From the NCBI RefSeq assembly GCF_963576615.1, contig NC_088712.1, positions 10,670,541-10,734,540 on the forward strand: 64,000 nt of DNA, given 5' to 3'. This DNA comes from Watersipora subatra (Eukaryota > Bryozoa > Gymnolaemata > Cheilostomatida > Watersiporidae). Below, piece after piece: positions 1-11,538 of the stretch (position 1 is its first letter; every line of letters starts with the position of its first letter). The position numbers were made by a program, and so were the translations under genes. Below the pieces are notes generated by a model. That model did not search any database, had not been told where the DNA came from, and saw nothing but the letters and a program-made list of their open reading frames with translations.

Positions 1-221
1 TATTAGATACCTTAATTTGTTTATAGATAGTCATATTATTATGGAATTTCCAAGTCAGCACTGTGTAGTTTCCAATTTTTTTTAATCTATTCATAGTCTT
101 TCAAATGTGTTTCATATGCACTTAGTTGAAGCAATAAAACACGATTTCACAAGAAGTTAGGAATTCTTTTTTTGTAAAAGTTATACTAGACAAAACTACT
201 TGGCTAATGTGATGGGCTCAA

Positions 222-955
222 TTATCCACAGCATTACAGGCTCCATGCCTCACAGCATCACAGGCTATATGCCCCACAGCATCACAGGCTATATGCCCCA
301 CAGCATCACAGGCTATATGCCCTATAGCATCACAGGCTCTATCCCCCACAGCATCACAGGCTATATGCCCCATAGCATCACAGGCTCTATCTCCCACAGC
401 ATCACAGGCTATATGCCCCATAGCATCACATGCTCTATCCCCCACAGCATCACAGGCTATATGCCCCATAGCATCACAGGCTCTATGCCCCACAGCATCA
501 CAGGCTCCATCCTCCACAGCATCGCAGGCTCTATGCCTCACAGCATCACAGGTTCCATGCCCCACAGCATCACAGGTTCCATGTCCCACAGTATCACAGG
601 CTCCATGCCCCACAGCATCACAGGCTCCATGTCCCACAGCATCACAGGCTATATGCCCCACAGCATCACAGGCTCCATGCTCCACAGCATCACAGGTTCC
701 ATGTCCCACAGTATCACAGGCTCCATGCCCCACAGCATCACAGGCTCCATGCCCCACAGCATCACAGGCTCCATGCCCCACAGCATCACAGGCTATATGC
801 CCCACAGCATCACAGGCTATATGCCCCACAGCATCACAGGCTCCATGCCCCACAGCATCACAGGCTATATGCCCCACAGCATCACAGGCTCCATGCCCCA
901 CAGCATCACAGGTTCCATGCCCCACAGCATTACAGGCTATATGCCCCATAGCATG
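222..955. repeat. 24-bp minisatellite, about 30 units
   Basis: A tandem array of a 24-bp unit (core CACAGCATCACAGGCTATAT plus GCCC). Units differ mainly at two places: TATAT versus TCCAT or TCTAT, and GCCC versus GTCC. Because 24 is a multiple of three and the unit lacks stops in several frames, long open frames appear on both strands. The plus frame reads an 8-residue HSITGYMP-like repeat and the minus frame reads a CDAVGHGA-like repeat. No splice signals, signal peptide or non-repetitive coding flank are visible, so I treat it as a minisatellite rather than a gene. Confidence 0.93.
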
Positions 956-1014
956 GAAGGTTGGTACAAGCGCTTTGTAACTTCATTTTAAAAATGAACT
1001 TGTACAAAGTGTTT

Positions 1015-1130
1015 GTAGATGACATGAAAAAAGTATCGATATTTTTATATCGTTTCTAGTTGTTTTTGATGTTTGAGGTGATCTTACTGCCTGGATGTTT
1101 CAAGATTAAACTTGATAAAGCTCGAGAGTA
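1015..1130 (+). mobile_element. Left part of a decayed pogo/Tigger-like repeat
   Basis: This stretch resembles the interior of the 1.12-kb pogo-like element at 33871-34991. Both contain CATGAAAAA(A)GTAT, then TTTGAGGTGAT, then a TGCC(T/A)GGA(T/C)GTTT block in the same order (compare 34079-34160). It has no recognisable end of its own. A continuation appears at about 1440-1500, beyond the 41-bp array. Confidence 0.5.
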
Positions 1131-1336
1131 ATTAAAACACATCCAACAAAAGTGTGAATATGAGGGATATAATTAAAACACATCCAACAAAAGTGTGAAT
1201 ATGAGGGATATAATTAAAACACATCCAACAAAAGTGTGAATATGAGGGATATAATTAAAACACATCGAACAAAAGTGTGAATACGAGGGATATAATTAAA
1301 ACACATCCAACAAAAGTGTGAATATGAGGAATATAA
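1131..1336. repeat. 41-bp tandem array, 5 copies
   Basis: Five almost identical copies of a 41-bp unit beginning ATTAAAACACATCCAACAAA start at 1131, 1172, 1213, 1254 and 1295. Only single-base differences are visible (for example CATCGAAC in the fourth copy), so the array is recent or homogenised. It interrupts a pogo-like repeat. Confidence 0.93.
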
Positions 1337-1632
1337 TTGTAAAGGTGCTGACTCTGTAGAAAAGCGTAGCTCTATAACACGAATGCATAAGCCAATACCA
1401 ACTATCACAGCGATGACTACTAGTGATATCATTATGCACGTATTTATCCTTTAGGAGTTTTAACCACGATCAACCTTATCAATTGTAGTCTTGAAATGTT
1501 CTGGCAGTCAGGTGACCAAAACATCAAAAATGAACACAAATGATGTAATATTCTGATATTGTTAGGATAGAATCTACAAAAATTGTGTAAGTAATCTTTA
1601 ATGTCAATGTAGTCACAAACAAGTTTACACAA
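1337..1632. mobile_element. Right part of the pogo-like relic and unannotated AT-rich sequence
   Basis: The segment near 1452-1478 (GTTTTAACCACGATCAACCT) matches GTTTTACCCACGATCAATTT at 34226 inside the 33871-34991 element. This suggests that the 41-bp array expanded inside a copy of that family. The remainder up to 1632 shows no gene or recognisable element. Confidence 0.4.
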
Positions 1633-1635
1633 GTG

Positions 1636-2930
1636 CTTTCACTCTACAGACTCTACAGACTCTACATACTCTACAGACTCTACAGACTCTACAGACTCTA
1701 CAGACTCTACAGACTCTACAGACTCTACATACTCTACAGACTCTACAGACTCTACAGACTCTACAGACTCTACAGACTCTACAGACTCTACAGACTCTAC
1801 AGACTCTACAGACTCTACAGACTCTACAGACTCTACAGACTCTACAGACTCTACAGACTCTACAGACTCCACAGACTCTACAGACTCTACAGACTCTACA
1901 GACTCTACAGACTCTACAGACTCTACAGATTCTACAGACTCTACAGATTCTATAGACTCTATAGACTCTACAGACTCTACAGACTCTACAGACTCTACAG
2001 ACTCTACAGACTCTACAGACTCTACAGACTCTACAGACTCTACAGATTCTATAGACTCTACAGACTCTACAGACTCTACAGACTCTACAGACTCTACAGA
2101 CTCTACAGACTCTACAGACTCTACAGACTCTACAGACTCTACAGACTCTACAGACTCTACATACTCTACAGACTCTACAGACTCTACAGACTCTACAGAC
2201 TCTACAGACTCTACAGACTCTACAGACTCTACAGACTCTACAGACTCTACAGACTCTACAGACTCTACAGACTCTACAGACTCTACAGACTCTACAGACT
2301 CTACAGACTCTACAGACTCTACAGACTCTACAGACTCTACAGACTCTACAGACTCTACAGACTCTACAGACTCTACAGACTCTACAGACTCTACAGACTC
2401 TACAGACTCTACAGACTCTACAGACTCTACAGACTCTACAGACTCTACAGACTCTACAGACTCTACAGACTCTACAGACTCTACAGACTCTACAGACTCT
2501 ACAGACTCTACAGACTCTACAGACTCTACAGATTCTACAGATTCTACAGACTCTACAGACTCTACAGACTCTATAGACTCTATAGACTCTACAGACTCTA
2601 TAGACTCTATAGACTCTATAGACTCTATAGACTCTATAGACTCTATAGACTCTATAGACTCTATAGACTCTATAGACTCTATAGACTCTATAGACTCTAT
2701 AGACTCTATAGACTCTATAGACTCTACAGACTCAGATTCTATAGACTCTACAGACTCTACAGACTCAGATTCTATAGACTCTACAGACTCTACAGACTCT
2801 ACAGACTCTACAGACTCTATAGACTCTATAGACTCTATAGACTCTATAGACTCTATAGACTCTATAGACTCTATAGACTCTATAGACTCTATAGACTCTA
2901 TAGACTCTATAGACTCTACAGACTCTAGAG
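1636..2930. repeat. 9-bp tandem array (CTCTACAGA/CTCTATAGA)n, about 1.3 kb
   Basis: About 144 copies of a 9-bp unit. The variants are not mixed at random. CTCTACAGA dominates from the start to about 2570, CTCTATAGA dominates about 2570-2740 and 2816-2918, and two phase-breaking CTCAGATT interruptions sit near 2731 and 2764. The period is a multiple of three, so long open frames occur on both strands (YRL on plus, VES or IES on minus). These are products of periodicity and not evidence of coding. Confidence 0.95.
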
Positions 2931-3359
2931 CTCCCAACTCTAAAGTCAGTAAATATGAAACTATTCCAAAGCACAATTTTGAACAAGTTTGGAAAATTAA
3001 TATAATTATTAAATAATAACTCAATGAAACCTCTCTTTTGTAGTTAATATTTTTATTACGATTGAACATCCCCTAATATAAATATTTATAGAGTGTTATA
3101 TACTTCTTATTGTCAATAAAATTCAAAATACATGTATCTAATTTAGAGCATCATACAATTCAAAAGGTTTTATGGCTTTATGAGGTTATTTAAGATTTCT
3201 GTGTGGCTCTGGATAAAAATAGTTACCAAATACGCCCTACTTAGACCATTAAGCCTTACTTAAACAAATATCTGGAGGTTGTAAACAAGATCTGACCGGT
3301 TGGTAGTGTTTTCGTAACAAAAACAAAATGCAAATTGACACACACTTTCAAATTGTTCT
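2931..3359. other. No gene or element recognised
   Basis: AT-rich single-copy-looking sequence between the 9-bp array and the piggyBac-like element. Only short frames are present and no domain or splice structure could be supported. Confidence 0.5.
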
Positions 3360-3363
3360 TCAA

Positions 3364-4318
3364 CCCTTTTACTGTCGTAGACGCATTTATGCGTTTTCTA
3401 TGGTCGAGTGTCGAAGAAGCATTTTTTCGACTTTCCAAGAAATTACGTAGTAACTTAGTTTTATTATTCGTTGACAACATAACCAACAATCTTTAGAACT
3501 TTTATCATAATAGAAGTGTTGTCTGAAAGATTCTCAATAGAATTAGCCAAAAATCACAAGGCAATTTTAAATTGTTTTGGAATTTCCAACTTTAAAGTGC
3601 ATTTTTTTCTTTCTGACATTCAAACTATTTACTGTTACCATGGTTTCCGTAAGTACATCCCATGGTATAAAACAGAAGATTACTTATGTTGATAGCATTA
3701 TAGCCAATTCAGAGTCAGATTTTCATGATCACACAGATATTTAAAGTAGCAGCACTGACTATGATGGTGAATTTAATAGTTTTGTGATATTAAGGAACAT
3801 TGTAGATGATTGTTTTAGTCTCATGGCAATTGTAGCTTCACATAATGTAACTTTTATCAATGCACAAAGTAAAGATACATTGATTTTTCAGTATAGTATT
3901 ATTTGTTAACATGTTGGCAAAATGAAATATATAAAATGTTCTAGATAGAGGTTGATGATAAAAACATTGTATACACATCATGAAGCAAGATCAGCAATAT
4001 ATGGTAAAATGGTTGGCAGTAGGCCGATAGCTAAACTTGTACATGGATGGCACTGGAAGGTTAAGAGATTTTTGGACTTGACCAGGCCATCAACCCGTAA
4101 CCTCTTGCATTCAAAAAATCATGCCCTTACACAATCAAGCCACGAGTCATATACACTAAATCTGAATTCTTAGTACAGCCTCTATAATATCGACAACCAA
4201 CTTCTTTTTTACTGTTGAGAGAACTGAAGCTTCACATTAGAGCAATCAGTATCACAATATAATCTACTCATACGTCATCGAGGCACTTGCCGCAAAGGTT
4301 AATGCAGCAGTGAAACGG
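3364..4318 (+). mobile_element. piggyBac-like element, decayed, 955 bp
   Basis: The left end reads CCCTTTTACTGTCG and the right end CAGTGAAACGG, whose reverse complement is CCGTTTCACTG, giving imperfect terminal inverted repeats of the piggyBac type. The right end abuts TTAA (4319-4322) and the left abuts TCAA (3360-3363), which fits a mutated TTAA target duplication. Near 3640-3790 a plus-strand frame is rich in Ser, Asp and Glu (for example SSSTDYDGEFNSF), which resembles the acidic N-terminus of piggyBac transposases, but stops interrupt it. A homologous copy lies on the minus strand at about 28948-29474. No DDD catalytic core is recognisable, so the element is non-autonomous or dead. Confidence 0.75.
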
Positions 4319-4322
4319 TTAA

Positions 4323-5262
4323 TACATTTCATGGCAAAGACAGACTTGCAACAGACTGCAGACTGATTTTGTACCAAAATTTGATTATAGTTTTTATAAT
4401 TTAAAAATTTTCAACAATTATTTTTTGGTATTAGCAATTAGCAATTGATAATTTGCACTTAGCAATGGTAAGTTAACAATTAGCAAATACAAGAATTATC
4501 AAATATACAATAAATACTTTTGTTCAAAATTTAAACTAGTCAATGTGGTATATGCTAGCTGATCATGGCAAGTCAGCTATGTCAAGAATATAAAATTCTA
4601 ATGTGCTAAAACACTACGATTTTGTTGCTAACATCAATTGCAGCAAACCTACTTGTGTTTAACTGGTCAGCTTTTTGATCAGAAAACAACCATCGACGAT
4701 AACAAAGGGCTGGTGGTTAGTAAGCGTGATTCAATAATGGTCATAGACGTATTCAGTTAAAGGAGCTATGGATTCTGCGAGATTTCAAGAACTTTCCATG
4801 TTTTAAACAGTTCTCAAACTAGAAATCAGTTACCTAAGCAATAAACATATTCTGTCACAGTGATATATTCCCAAAAGACCGCAGAATGAATACGCATGCA
4901 CCCATGAGCTGCACTTAGCAAATGTTGAATTTATTAAAAGCTGTTTACAGAAAAACAAACAAAAAGAGTGAGCAACTCCAATTTATAGTTTTTTTGGACT
5001 AACTATACTGATGCAATTGTTAGCTCCTAATAACAATAAATTTTTCCACCAAAAATATTAGGTACATAATATTATAGATACATTGGTTATGAATAAAATT
5101 GGGAGTGAAGAATTTACTCTGCAGGTACTACTGGCGGTCTATCATGATAAGCTCAGCATGTAATAAGTCATTATGTCATAGTGTAGAATCAGGAAAGTAC
5201 ACTGTCATCCATAAGGGAATGGTGGAAAATCCTTTGCAGGTTTGCGCAGCTGTCTTTTTGGT
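4323..5262. other. No gene recognised; short TTAGCAATT repeats
   Basis: No coding exon could be supported. At about 4430-4500 the word TTAGCAATT and variants recur several times at irregular spacing. The rest shows no recognisable element. Confidence 0.5.
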
Positions 5263-5263
5263 T

Positions 5264-5456
5264 AGTTTACATATGTGTGTGCGTGTGCAAGCACTGTCAC
5301 GCACACACACATATGTAAACTTATGTTTGTGCGTGACGCACATATGTGTATGTGCGTCACGCACATATGTGTGTGCGTATGTGCATGATGCACATATGCA
5401 CACACATATGTAAACTTAACACACATATATGTTAATTTTCATATGTGTGTGCGCGC
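5264..5456. repeat. Alternating purine-pyrimidine tract with nested inverted repeats
   Basis: A low-complexity block of ACACAC, GTGTGT and CATATG units with repeated GTGCGTGACGCAC and GTGCGTCACGCAC palindromes. It folds back on itself in several registers, and ACATATGTAAACTTA occurs at about 5309 and 5404. Alternating purine-pyrimidine DNA of this kind can adopt Z-form or cruciform structures. The short frames across it are low-complexity artefacts. Confidence 0.85.
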
Positions 5457-5469
5457 AAGGGCGTTGCGA

Positions 5470-6490
5470 GCACGCTTGTTTGTCAAGATAGCAAAGCTCA
5501 AACATCAGGAGGTTTTAAGTAACAGTAAGCTGTGGAAGACATGAACAACGACTGAATCAAACAGTGATGAAAGTCATACAAGCACTTTGTGTTGCTAGTC
5601 AACATAAATATTTTACACAATGCTTTAGTCACTTTTCATCGTGACACTTATTACTCTATGAATATAGTAGCACATGCTTATCTTACGAAGATGGTAAACT
5701 AGTAATTACCCTGTAGATGGTATTCTCCCAAAAGGAGTGAATGTGGATTACGATCATCTTTAGCATACGAAAAACAACTTCTAGGATATTCAACTTTACC
5801 TGTGCATTGCATGGGTCCTTTCTGATAGTGTTTGGGAGACGTGAATGTAAATCCTTCATATTTGCTCAAGACAGCCCTATTTTTCAAAACACCTTTAGAT
5901 CTCAGCGACTGATTCATTGTTAAACATAATTTGTTAATAATCCACCAACAAATCTATTTTTTATGTACTTTTTAATCCATTAACAATGCAGTATTTCAAC
6001 ACAATGTAGCTAAAGCCTGCATACAATTTTATTACTCCTGAAACAACTCAAAAATCTGACAGCTAAATAATACGGCATTGCTGTGCCTTTATTAGAAGTT
6101 AGATCATTCAAAAGTTATCTTACATTTAAAATATATTTTTCTCCGTCACTGTTACAAAGATATACTGTTACATTGTCTCCAGAATCCTATTGTATGAGTC
6201 AATTATTAAATAATTTTTTTCCTTGCAAAATATTGACTGGTCTGCTTTCGTCATCAAATAAAGTACCAGTATAGTTTGTGTTAATTACAGGCAATACCGT
6301 TTTATGATACATTTTCAGGCAAATTCCAAAGTTAGCAACTAAAGAGGTACACAGAATATGATCTGTTATGTGAGCATAAAATTGCTTTGGTTGAATCGAA
6401 AGTGTAAGCTCAGATCTCATTTTAACATGAATTGCCAGATGATATGCCTCAGTTTGTTCATTAGCTAAGCATCTACATGTATATAAACAT
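5470..6490. other. No gene or element recognised
   Basis: Several unrelated short frames occur (for example 5699-5923 and 6083-6420) on both strands. Their predicted peptides show no recognisable domain, and overlapping frames on opposite strands argue that they are chance openings. Confidence 0.45.
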
Positions 6491-6494
6491 CATA

Positions 6495-7605
6495 TCTGTA
6501 GACTCTATAGTGCCATAATTGGACTTGAGATAAATTGCTGGCAATTATTCACAAACAGTAAACAAATGTAACACTAGCGCTAATGTTCAAATGACAGCTA
6601 CACAAACTTACTCAGTAATTAAAAGTATATGTGCAGTGATCGTTACAAGGTCTTGAGATTGTTGTATCCGAGCTATCGAAATAAGGAGACAATGATATGA
6701 CTACCAATATTATCATGAGCTCTCAAGAACCTCGTATCCAACTGTTCAAATACGTATGACACAACAACACTTCCTGTTTGATAGGCGGTATCAACGGTGA
6801 TGTTATTTACGCTTACAAGTTGCAATGCCAACTTGTCATACTATTGGCTTGCACTTGCCAATGTGCTATTGCCTTAATTTTTATATATACATTGTAATTA
6901 TTATTGCAGAGATTACAATCATTTTTAATTGACAATATTAATTATAAAAATAGCATCTTCAGCACATTACAAAAACTAGACATAAGCCACTCAAGAATTA
7001 TAGAAGAGCAATGGTCATTTAACGACGTCAACAAATATTGCGAAGAACTATGCCAGCCAAACTGCACACTGATAAAAATGTGTGCGAAAGTTAGAAATTG
7101 TCTAAGCTAAGAGTCAGTAATATAACTAATCGTAGCCCAGTGTACATGCACCTCTTTACTAGACTATGTCTGAGTGTAATTCAAGTCGGGTACAAAATAC
7201 ATTTCTATTGACTTTTATACTCTGCTTATATCATTGATTGTGCTATTCATATATGGTCTCTTAGGCTAGAGTTTTTATCATGTGGAATGCATTGTGTGAG
7301 CAGTTTCATTTCATACGTGTGTTCCGTGGTTTCTAGTAGGAAACTACTGCTACTGTACTTTGATTGGTCGGCGAAGAGTAATTTTTAACTTTTGCACACC
7401 TTTTATTTCAGTGTGCAGTTTTTTTGGCATAGCCTTTACTTCTATCTTAAACCAAAATTATAATCAAATCTTTATCAATAATTTTAATAAAGCGCTTAAA
7501 GATTGTTATTCTAACCAAATACAAGTAATTAGTAACAACCAGCCATAACTACATGTATCTGTGAGTAGACGCTTTCATGGCTGGTTAATTGTTTAAGCAG
7601 ACTAC
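6495..7605 (+). repeat. Interspersed or duplicated repeat, copy A, about 1.1 kb
   Basis: Aligns by eye along its whole length with 8045-9110. Shared landmarks in order are AGTGCCATAAT, GTAATATAACTAATCGTAGCCC (7118), TTCTATTGACTTTTATAC (7203), GGAATGCATTGTG, AGCAGTTTCATTTCATACGT (7300) and a final GGTTAA/GGTTTAA block. No conserved open frame links the copies, so this is a repeat family or a diverged segmental duplication rather than a gene pair. A short third fragment lies near 15900. Confidence 0.75.
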
Positions 7606-8044
7606 ATTGATGATAGCAGAACTCCACTAGTGTTGCTAGTGCAAAGCTGGATGTCTACAATCTTTTGCAGTGAACGTCAGACAAAGTTTTATTTTCCAAT
7701 GCCAACACCTGCTACGTGAAGCTCACATGTATTATCTTATTTTATTAGGTTGTTCACTGATAACTGGTCATCAGACTGATATTTGTTTGAATAAACAACC
7801 TGAAAATGTTCAGCTTGATCATTCAAAACATTTTAATACCAGTTTGTTTTCTTTTTACTGTTACTACTAAACACTCTTAAACTTTTTCCAAAATCATATC
7901 ATACCAAGTAAATGATAAACGAGTTTACGCTATATGAGCTATTATATGCTTTACTCACAAGTTATTTACTGTCCAGTTTCTATAATCGCATAAGATGTGA
8001 TTATAAATTGACAGCGTGCATCTGTATAAACTGGAAGCCACTGG
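7606..8044. other. Spacer between repeat copies A and B
   Basis: No coding or mobile feature is recognised in this stretch between the two 1.1-kb repeat copies. Confidence 0.45.
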
Positions 8045-9110
8045 CTTGAAAACTATGTAGTGCCATAATAGATTGTAGGAGAAATGGCTGACATTTTAAC
8101 GCAGGCTATATACTAATACTACCCTAGCGCTGCGCTATGGATCAAGTGTAAGATACACCAACTGTCTCTATAAGTAACAGCATTGAGGTAGCCGTGTTAT
8201 TGTTACATGTTGTTGGGAGTGTTTTACCAAGCTATTTAAATGTCCATGATGACATGACAACTCCTTCAGTTTATTAAATGCTATCTACTGTGATTCTGTT
8301 TTCATACCATTCATTTGCACTTTCTTTAATATCATTGCCTTAATCTCTATATTTAATTATTAGCAGCCACCATGTTAATTCTTTAAAAACCTTCATATTT
8401 ATAAAATTAACTACTGCAGTGCTTTACAGAAATAGACAGAAAACCACTCGAGCGTAGTAAAGAAGTGGTCTATCAATGGCGCCCACAAATAATGCACACG
8501 CGCAGGCATGCGCAAGCCAAACTGCGGAGTGATAGCAAAGGGTGCAAAAATTGAAAACTACCCAAGCAAGAATAGAAGATCAATAGGCTATCAACGACTA
8601 ACACTAATTTTGCACAGGCCTATGCAAGCAAAGCTGCAGACCAAAAATACGGGAGTAAAAAATTACATAAGCTTAGAGGCGGTAATATAACTAATCGTAG
8701 CCCATTGTACAATCAGCCCTTGATTAGACTATGACTGAGTGTAATGCAGGTAGAGGACAACAGATATTTCTATTGACTTTTATACATTGCTATTATCATT
8801 GACAAACTATAGGCTAGGCCTATTATCAATTGGAATGCATTGTGGGAGCAGTTTCATTTCATACGTATGTTCCTTGATTACTAGGAGAAAGCTACTGCTA
8901 ATACAATTTGACAGGTGGGTGAAGATATTTCTTATGTCTATCTTAAAGAGCATCTCTAATCATATTGTTACCATAGATTTTATTGAAGCATCTAAAGGTT
9001 CATATACTAACCCTGTATGTGTAGTTAGTAAAAACGAGCAATAAATATCTCCGATTGAACATATTCATAGCCGATGATTGGTTTAAGTGTATTACATTAA
9101 TACACATTAT
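8045..9110 (+). repeat. Interspersed or duplicated repeat, copy B, about 1.1 kb
   Basis: Second copy of the repeat at 6495-7605, in the same orientation about 1.54 kb downstream. It carries the landmarks GTAATATAACTAATCGTAGC (8681), TTCTATTGACTTTTATAC (8768) and GCAGTTTCATTTCATACGTA (8850). Insertions, deletions and substitutions are spread evenly, so the duplication is old. The frames inside it are not conserved in copy A. Confidence 0.75.
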
Positions 9111-10600
9111 ATTCTATTAATTGTTATAGCAAGTTAACCTTTTTGTGTTGTTTATTGTTTAGTAAGTTTTAAAAGTAAGACATTTTTGGTTCATTTAAAA
9201 TATCTTTGCAACTTTTTGTTATCTGTTTGAGTGAACTGGTTGAGATAATTGGGCTACTACTAAGACAGACTTGCAGTTTTAGGTCTGCTACATAATTCAT
9301 TGCTGAAAAATGTCTCAATATGGTTTATTACCTACTAATAAATCTATGAAAATTTTGATAGATTTCAAGTAATATTTAATAGAATTCATTGATAAATCAA
9401 GCTTGCATTTTACATGCCAAACTGTTTATTCTTTGGTCAACTTTAAAATAGTAAATAATTGCTAATCATTACTGTTAGGTTAGGTAGTTAAATATCAATA
9501 GATATATTACATGTTGTTTTGTAGCTGCTGTTCCGCTCCTGGGGTAATGGCAGTTTTCTGCACGAGCCCTCAAGTAACAGAATCGTTGCTGGTAGTGAGC
9601 TGTTAGAGTTGAGCACACAATATAAGAAGGTTTCTGAACATGATCTCCCAACTAAGCAAAATCAATTCTCTTTCAATTTTTACAAAAAAATGGTTAATCG
9701 CAATATATCAATGTTATTATTTAGAATGGACCCCAAATTCTCCACAAGAATCAACAATTCACACATTAACAAAAACAAAACAGACATTGAATATGTTTTG
9801 TAGATTTGTGAAAATGCTGCAAAAAAACCCTCATTTTTTCCATTGTAACAAAACTTACAGGCATGACATAATATAAAATGTGGTAGTCTGAAATATCTCG
9901 AATTTAGTTTAGACAAATTTCCGTATTAAAAACAATTAGGTTGCTGTTTGCAGCATTCTCTTTTATTTATCCCAATCTGGATATAAAAACTTTGAAAACT
10001 ACAATGTCATGCTGTGTTATGTGAGTGAAAGAAAAAAGTGACAGGTTGGTAGTTTACTACAAAATTAAAACCTCTCTTTGTAAATATATTGTGGAAAAAC
10101 TTTCAGTAAATGTATTGCTGTTTTGATCTATGATCAACGTTTTAAAGTAAGCACTTAGACAAGTCACAATAAAAACTGACCTTAATAATAGTATTACAAT
10201 AATGGGCAGCATACAATCTAATCATATACTGATTACCAAGAGAACAGGTTAGCATTACACCATTTAGCTAGAGTTATAATAAGGCTATAGTATGGGTTAG
10301 CATATGGAACCACTGGCATCGGCCATAGCAGTAGCTAGCAATACCATGATGATCACAATATGTCAAAGCGAAGGCTAGTGCTATAGGGATGAGTCGAAGC
10401 AAAGGATGTCATTTTAGTGATCAGCAGAATATTATGAGAATTAGAGTTTGAGTGCTAAAGACAAGTATGAGCATGTGCTAGCTCTACAGCGTTAAAATGA
10501 AGTAGAAAACTACACTCTTATGATGTTTAAGTAAACCATACATAATGTCGAGTAAAAGTCAAACATCTCAGAGCATCGACAGTTAAAAAATCACCATATT
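9111..10600. other. No gene or element recognised
   Basis: AT-rich sequence. Overlapping frames at about 9609-9916 lie on both strands and lack any recognisable domain, so I regard them as chance openings. No terminal repeats or target duplications could be identified. Confidence 0.45.
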
Positions 10601-10603
10601 GAG

Positions 10604-10932
10604 TCATAGCACAGACTGGCACTTATGTGAGGGTCATATCACAGACTAGCACTTATGTGAGGGTCATAGCACAGACTAGCACTTATGTGAGGGCCATAGC
10701 ACAGCCTAGCACTTATGTCAGAGCCATAGCACAGACTAGCACTTATGTGAGGGTCATAGAACAGACTAGCACTTTCATGTATGTGAGGGTCATAGAACAT
10801 ACTAGCACTTATGTGAGGGTCATAGCACAGACTAACACTTATGTCAGAGCCATAGCACAGACTAGCACTTATGTGAGGGTCATAAAACAGACTAGCACTT
10901 ACATGTATGTTAGGGTCATAGAACAGGCTGCC
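10604..10932. repeat. 30-bp tandem array, about 11 units
   Basis: Tandem copies of a 30-bp unit containing AGCACTTATGTGAGGGTCAT followed by AGCACAGACT. Two units are 36 bp long because of a CATGTA insertion before TATGT (near 10770 and 10902). The plus frame is open only because the period is a multiple of three. Confidence 0.92.
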
Positions 10933-11085
10933 CTTGTAGTGATGAGGTGAAATAATTGAAACAGTTTCAAAAAGATTATTGCTATCCAGTAACTAATATA
11001 CCTAGCAGAGGGAAAAAAATAACTTGCAAAATTAAATGTTAAATATTATATTGAAAGCGAATATAGAAAACTTACAATTACTTAA

Positions 11086-11534
11086 AGATTGACTTGCAAC
11101 AACATTCACGTTACAGTTATTTGGCATCAAACGATTCACCATTTCTTACTCTGTTGTGATGTGAGTGCCAAATATGTAGAAATTTGATTACAAGCTCTTA
11201 AAAGCTCAAAGACAAAACGAAAAAAACGTAAGAACAACATACATAGTTTTATTGAATTTGTGAAGTATATTTGTGAAAATAATTCGACGAATAAGGTTGC
11301 AAGAAAGTGTAAACAGAAACCATCTCTCACAACTATATCACATTTGAGCCGTTTTGGAAAGGGAATCCAAACTACGGCGGTCTTGTGTGGCTGCGATTTT
11401 CTGTTCGTTTTTGAGCTTTTAAGAGCTTGTAATCACCTTTCCACATGTTTTGCACCTACAACACAACAGAGTCAGACATGGTGAATGTTTTCATATTAAA
11501 TAACGGTAATGTGAATTTTGTTGCAAGTCAACCT
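11086..11534. mobile_element. TTAA-flanked inverted-repeat element, short copy (449 bp)
   Basis: Begins AGATTGACTTGCAACAACAT and ends with GCAAGTCAACCT, so the ends are inverted repeats of about 24 bp. TTAA flanks both sides (11082-11085 and 11535-11538). The interior also shows inverted similarity: TTACAAGCTCTTAAAAGCTC near 11191 pairs with GAGCTTTTAAGAGCTTGTAA near 11412. It has no transposase, so it looks like a MITE or internal-deletion derivative. TTAA targets are used by the piggyBac and Kolobok superfamilies. The AG(G)TTGA end is not a typical piggyBac CCC end, so Kolobok is the better guess, but this is inference. Confidence 0.8.
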
Positions 11535-11538
11535 TTAA

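Noticed and set aside
200-991. Long open frames on both strands (HSITG and CDAVGH repeats)
   Set aside because: Produced by a 24-bp stop-free tandem repeat. No splice signals or non-repetitive coding flank.
222-2930. Possible CRISPR-like arrays
   Set aside because: Units are contiguous without unique spacers, and the window is eukaryotic.
1633-3069. 431- and 476-codon frames of YRL and VES repeats
   Set aside because: Artefacts of a 9-bp array open on both strands. The non-repeat part of the minus frame (2940-3069) is AT-rich and shows no recognisable domain.
10627-10950. 107-codon frame of 10-residue repeats
   Set aside because: Periodicity artefact of the 30-bp array.
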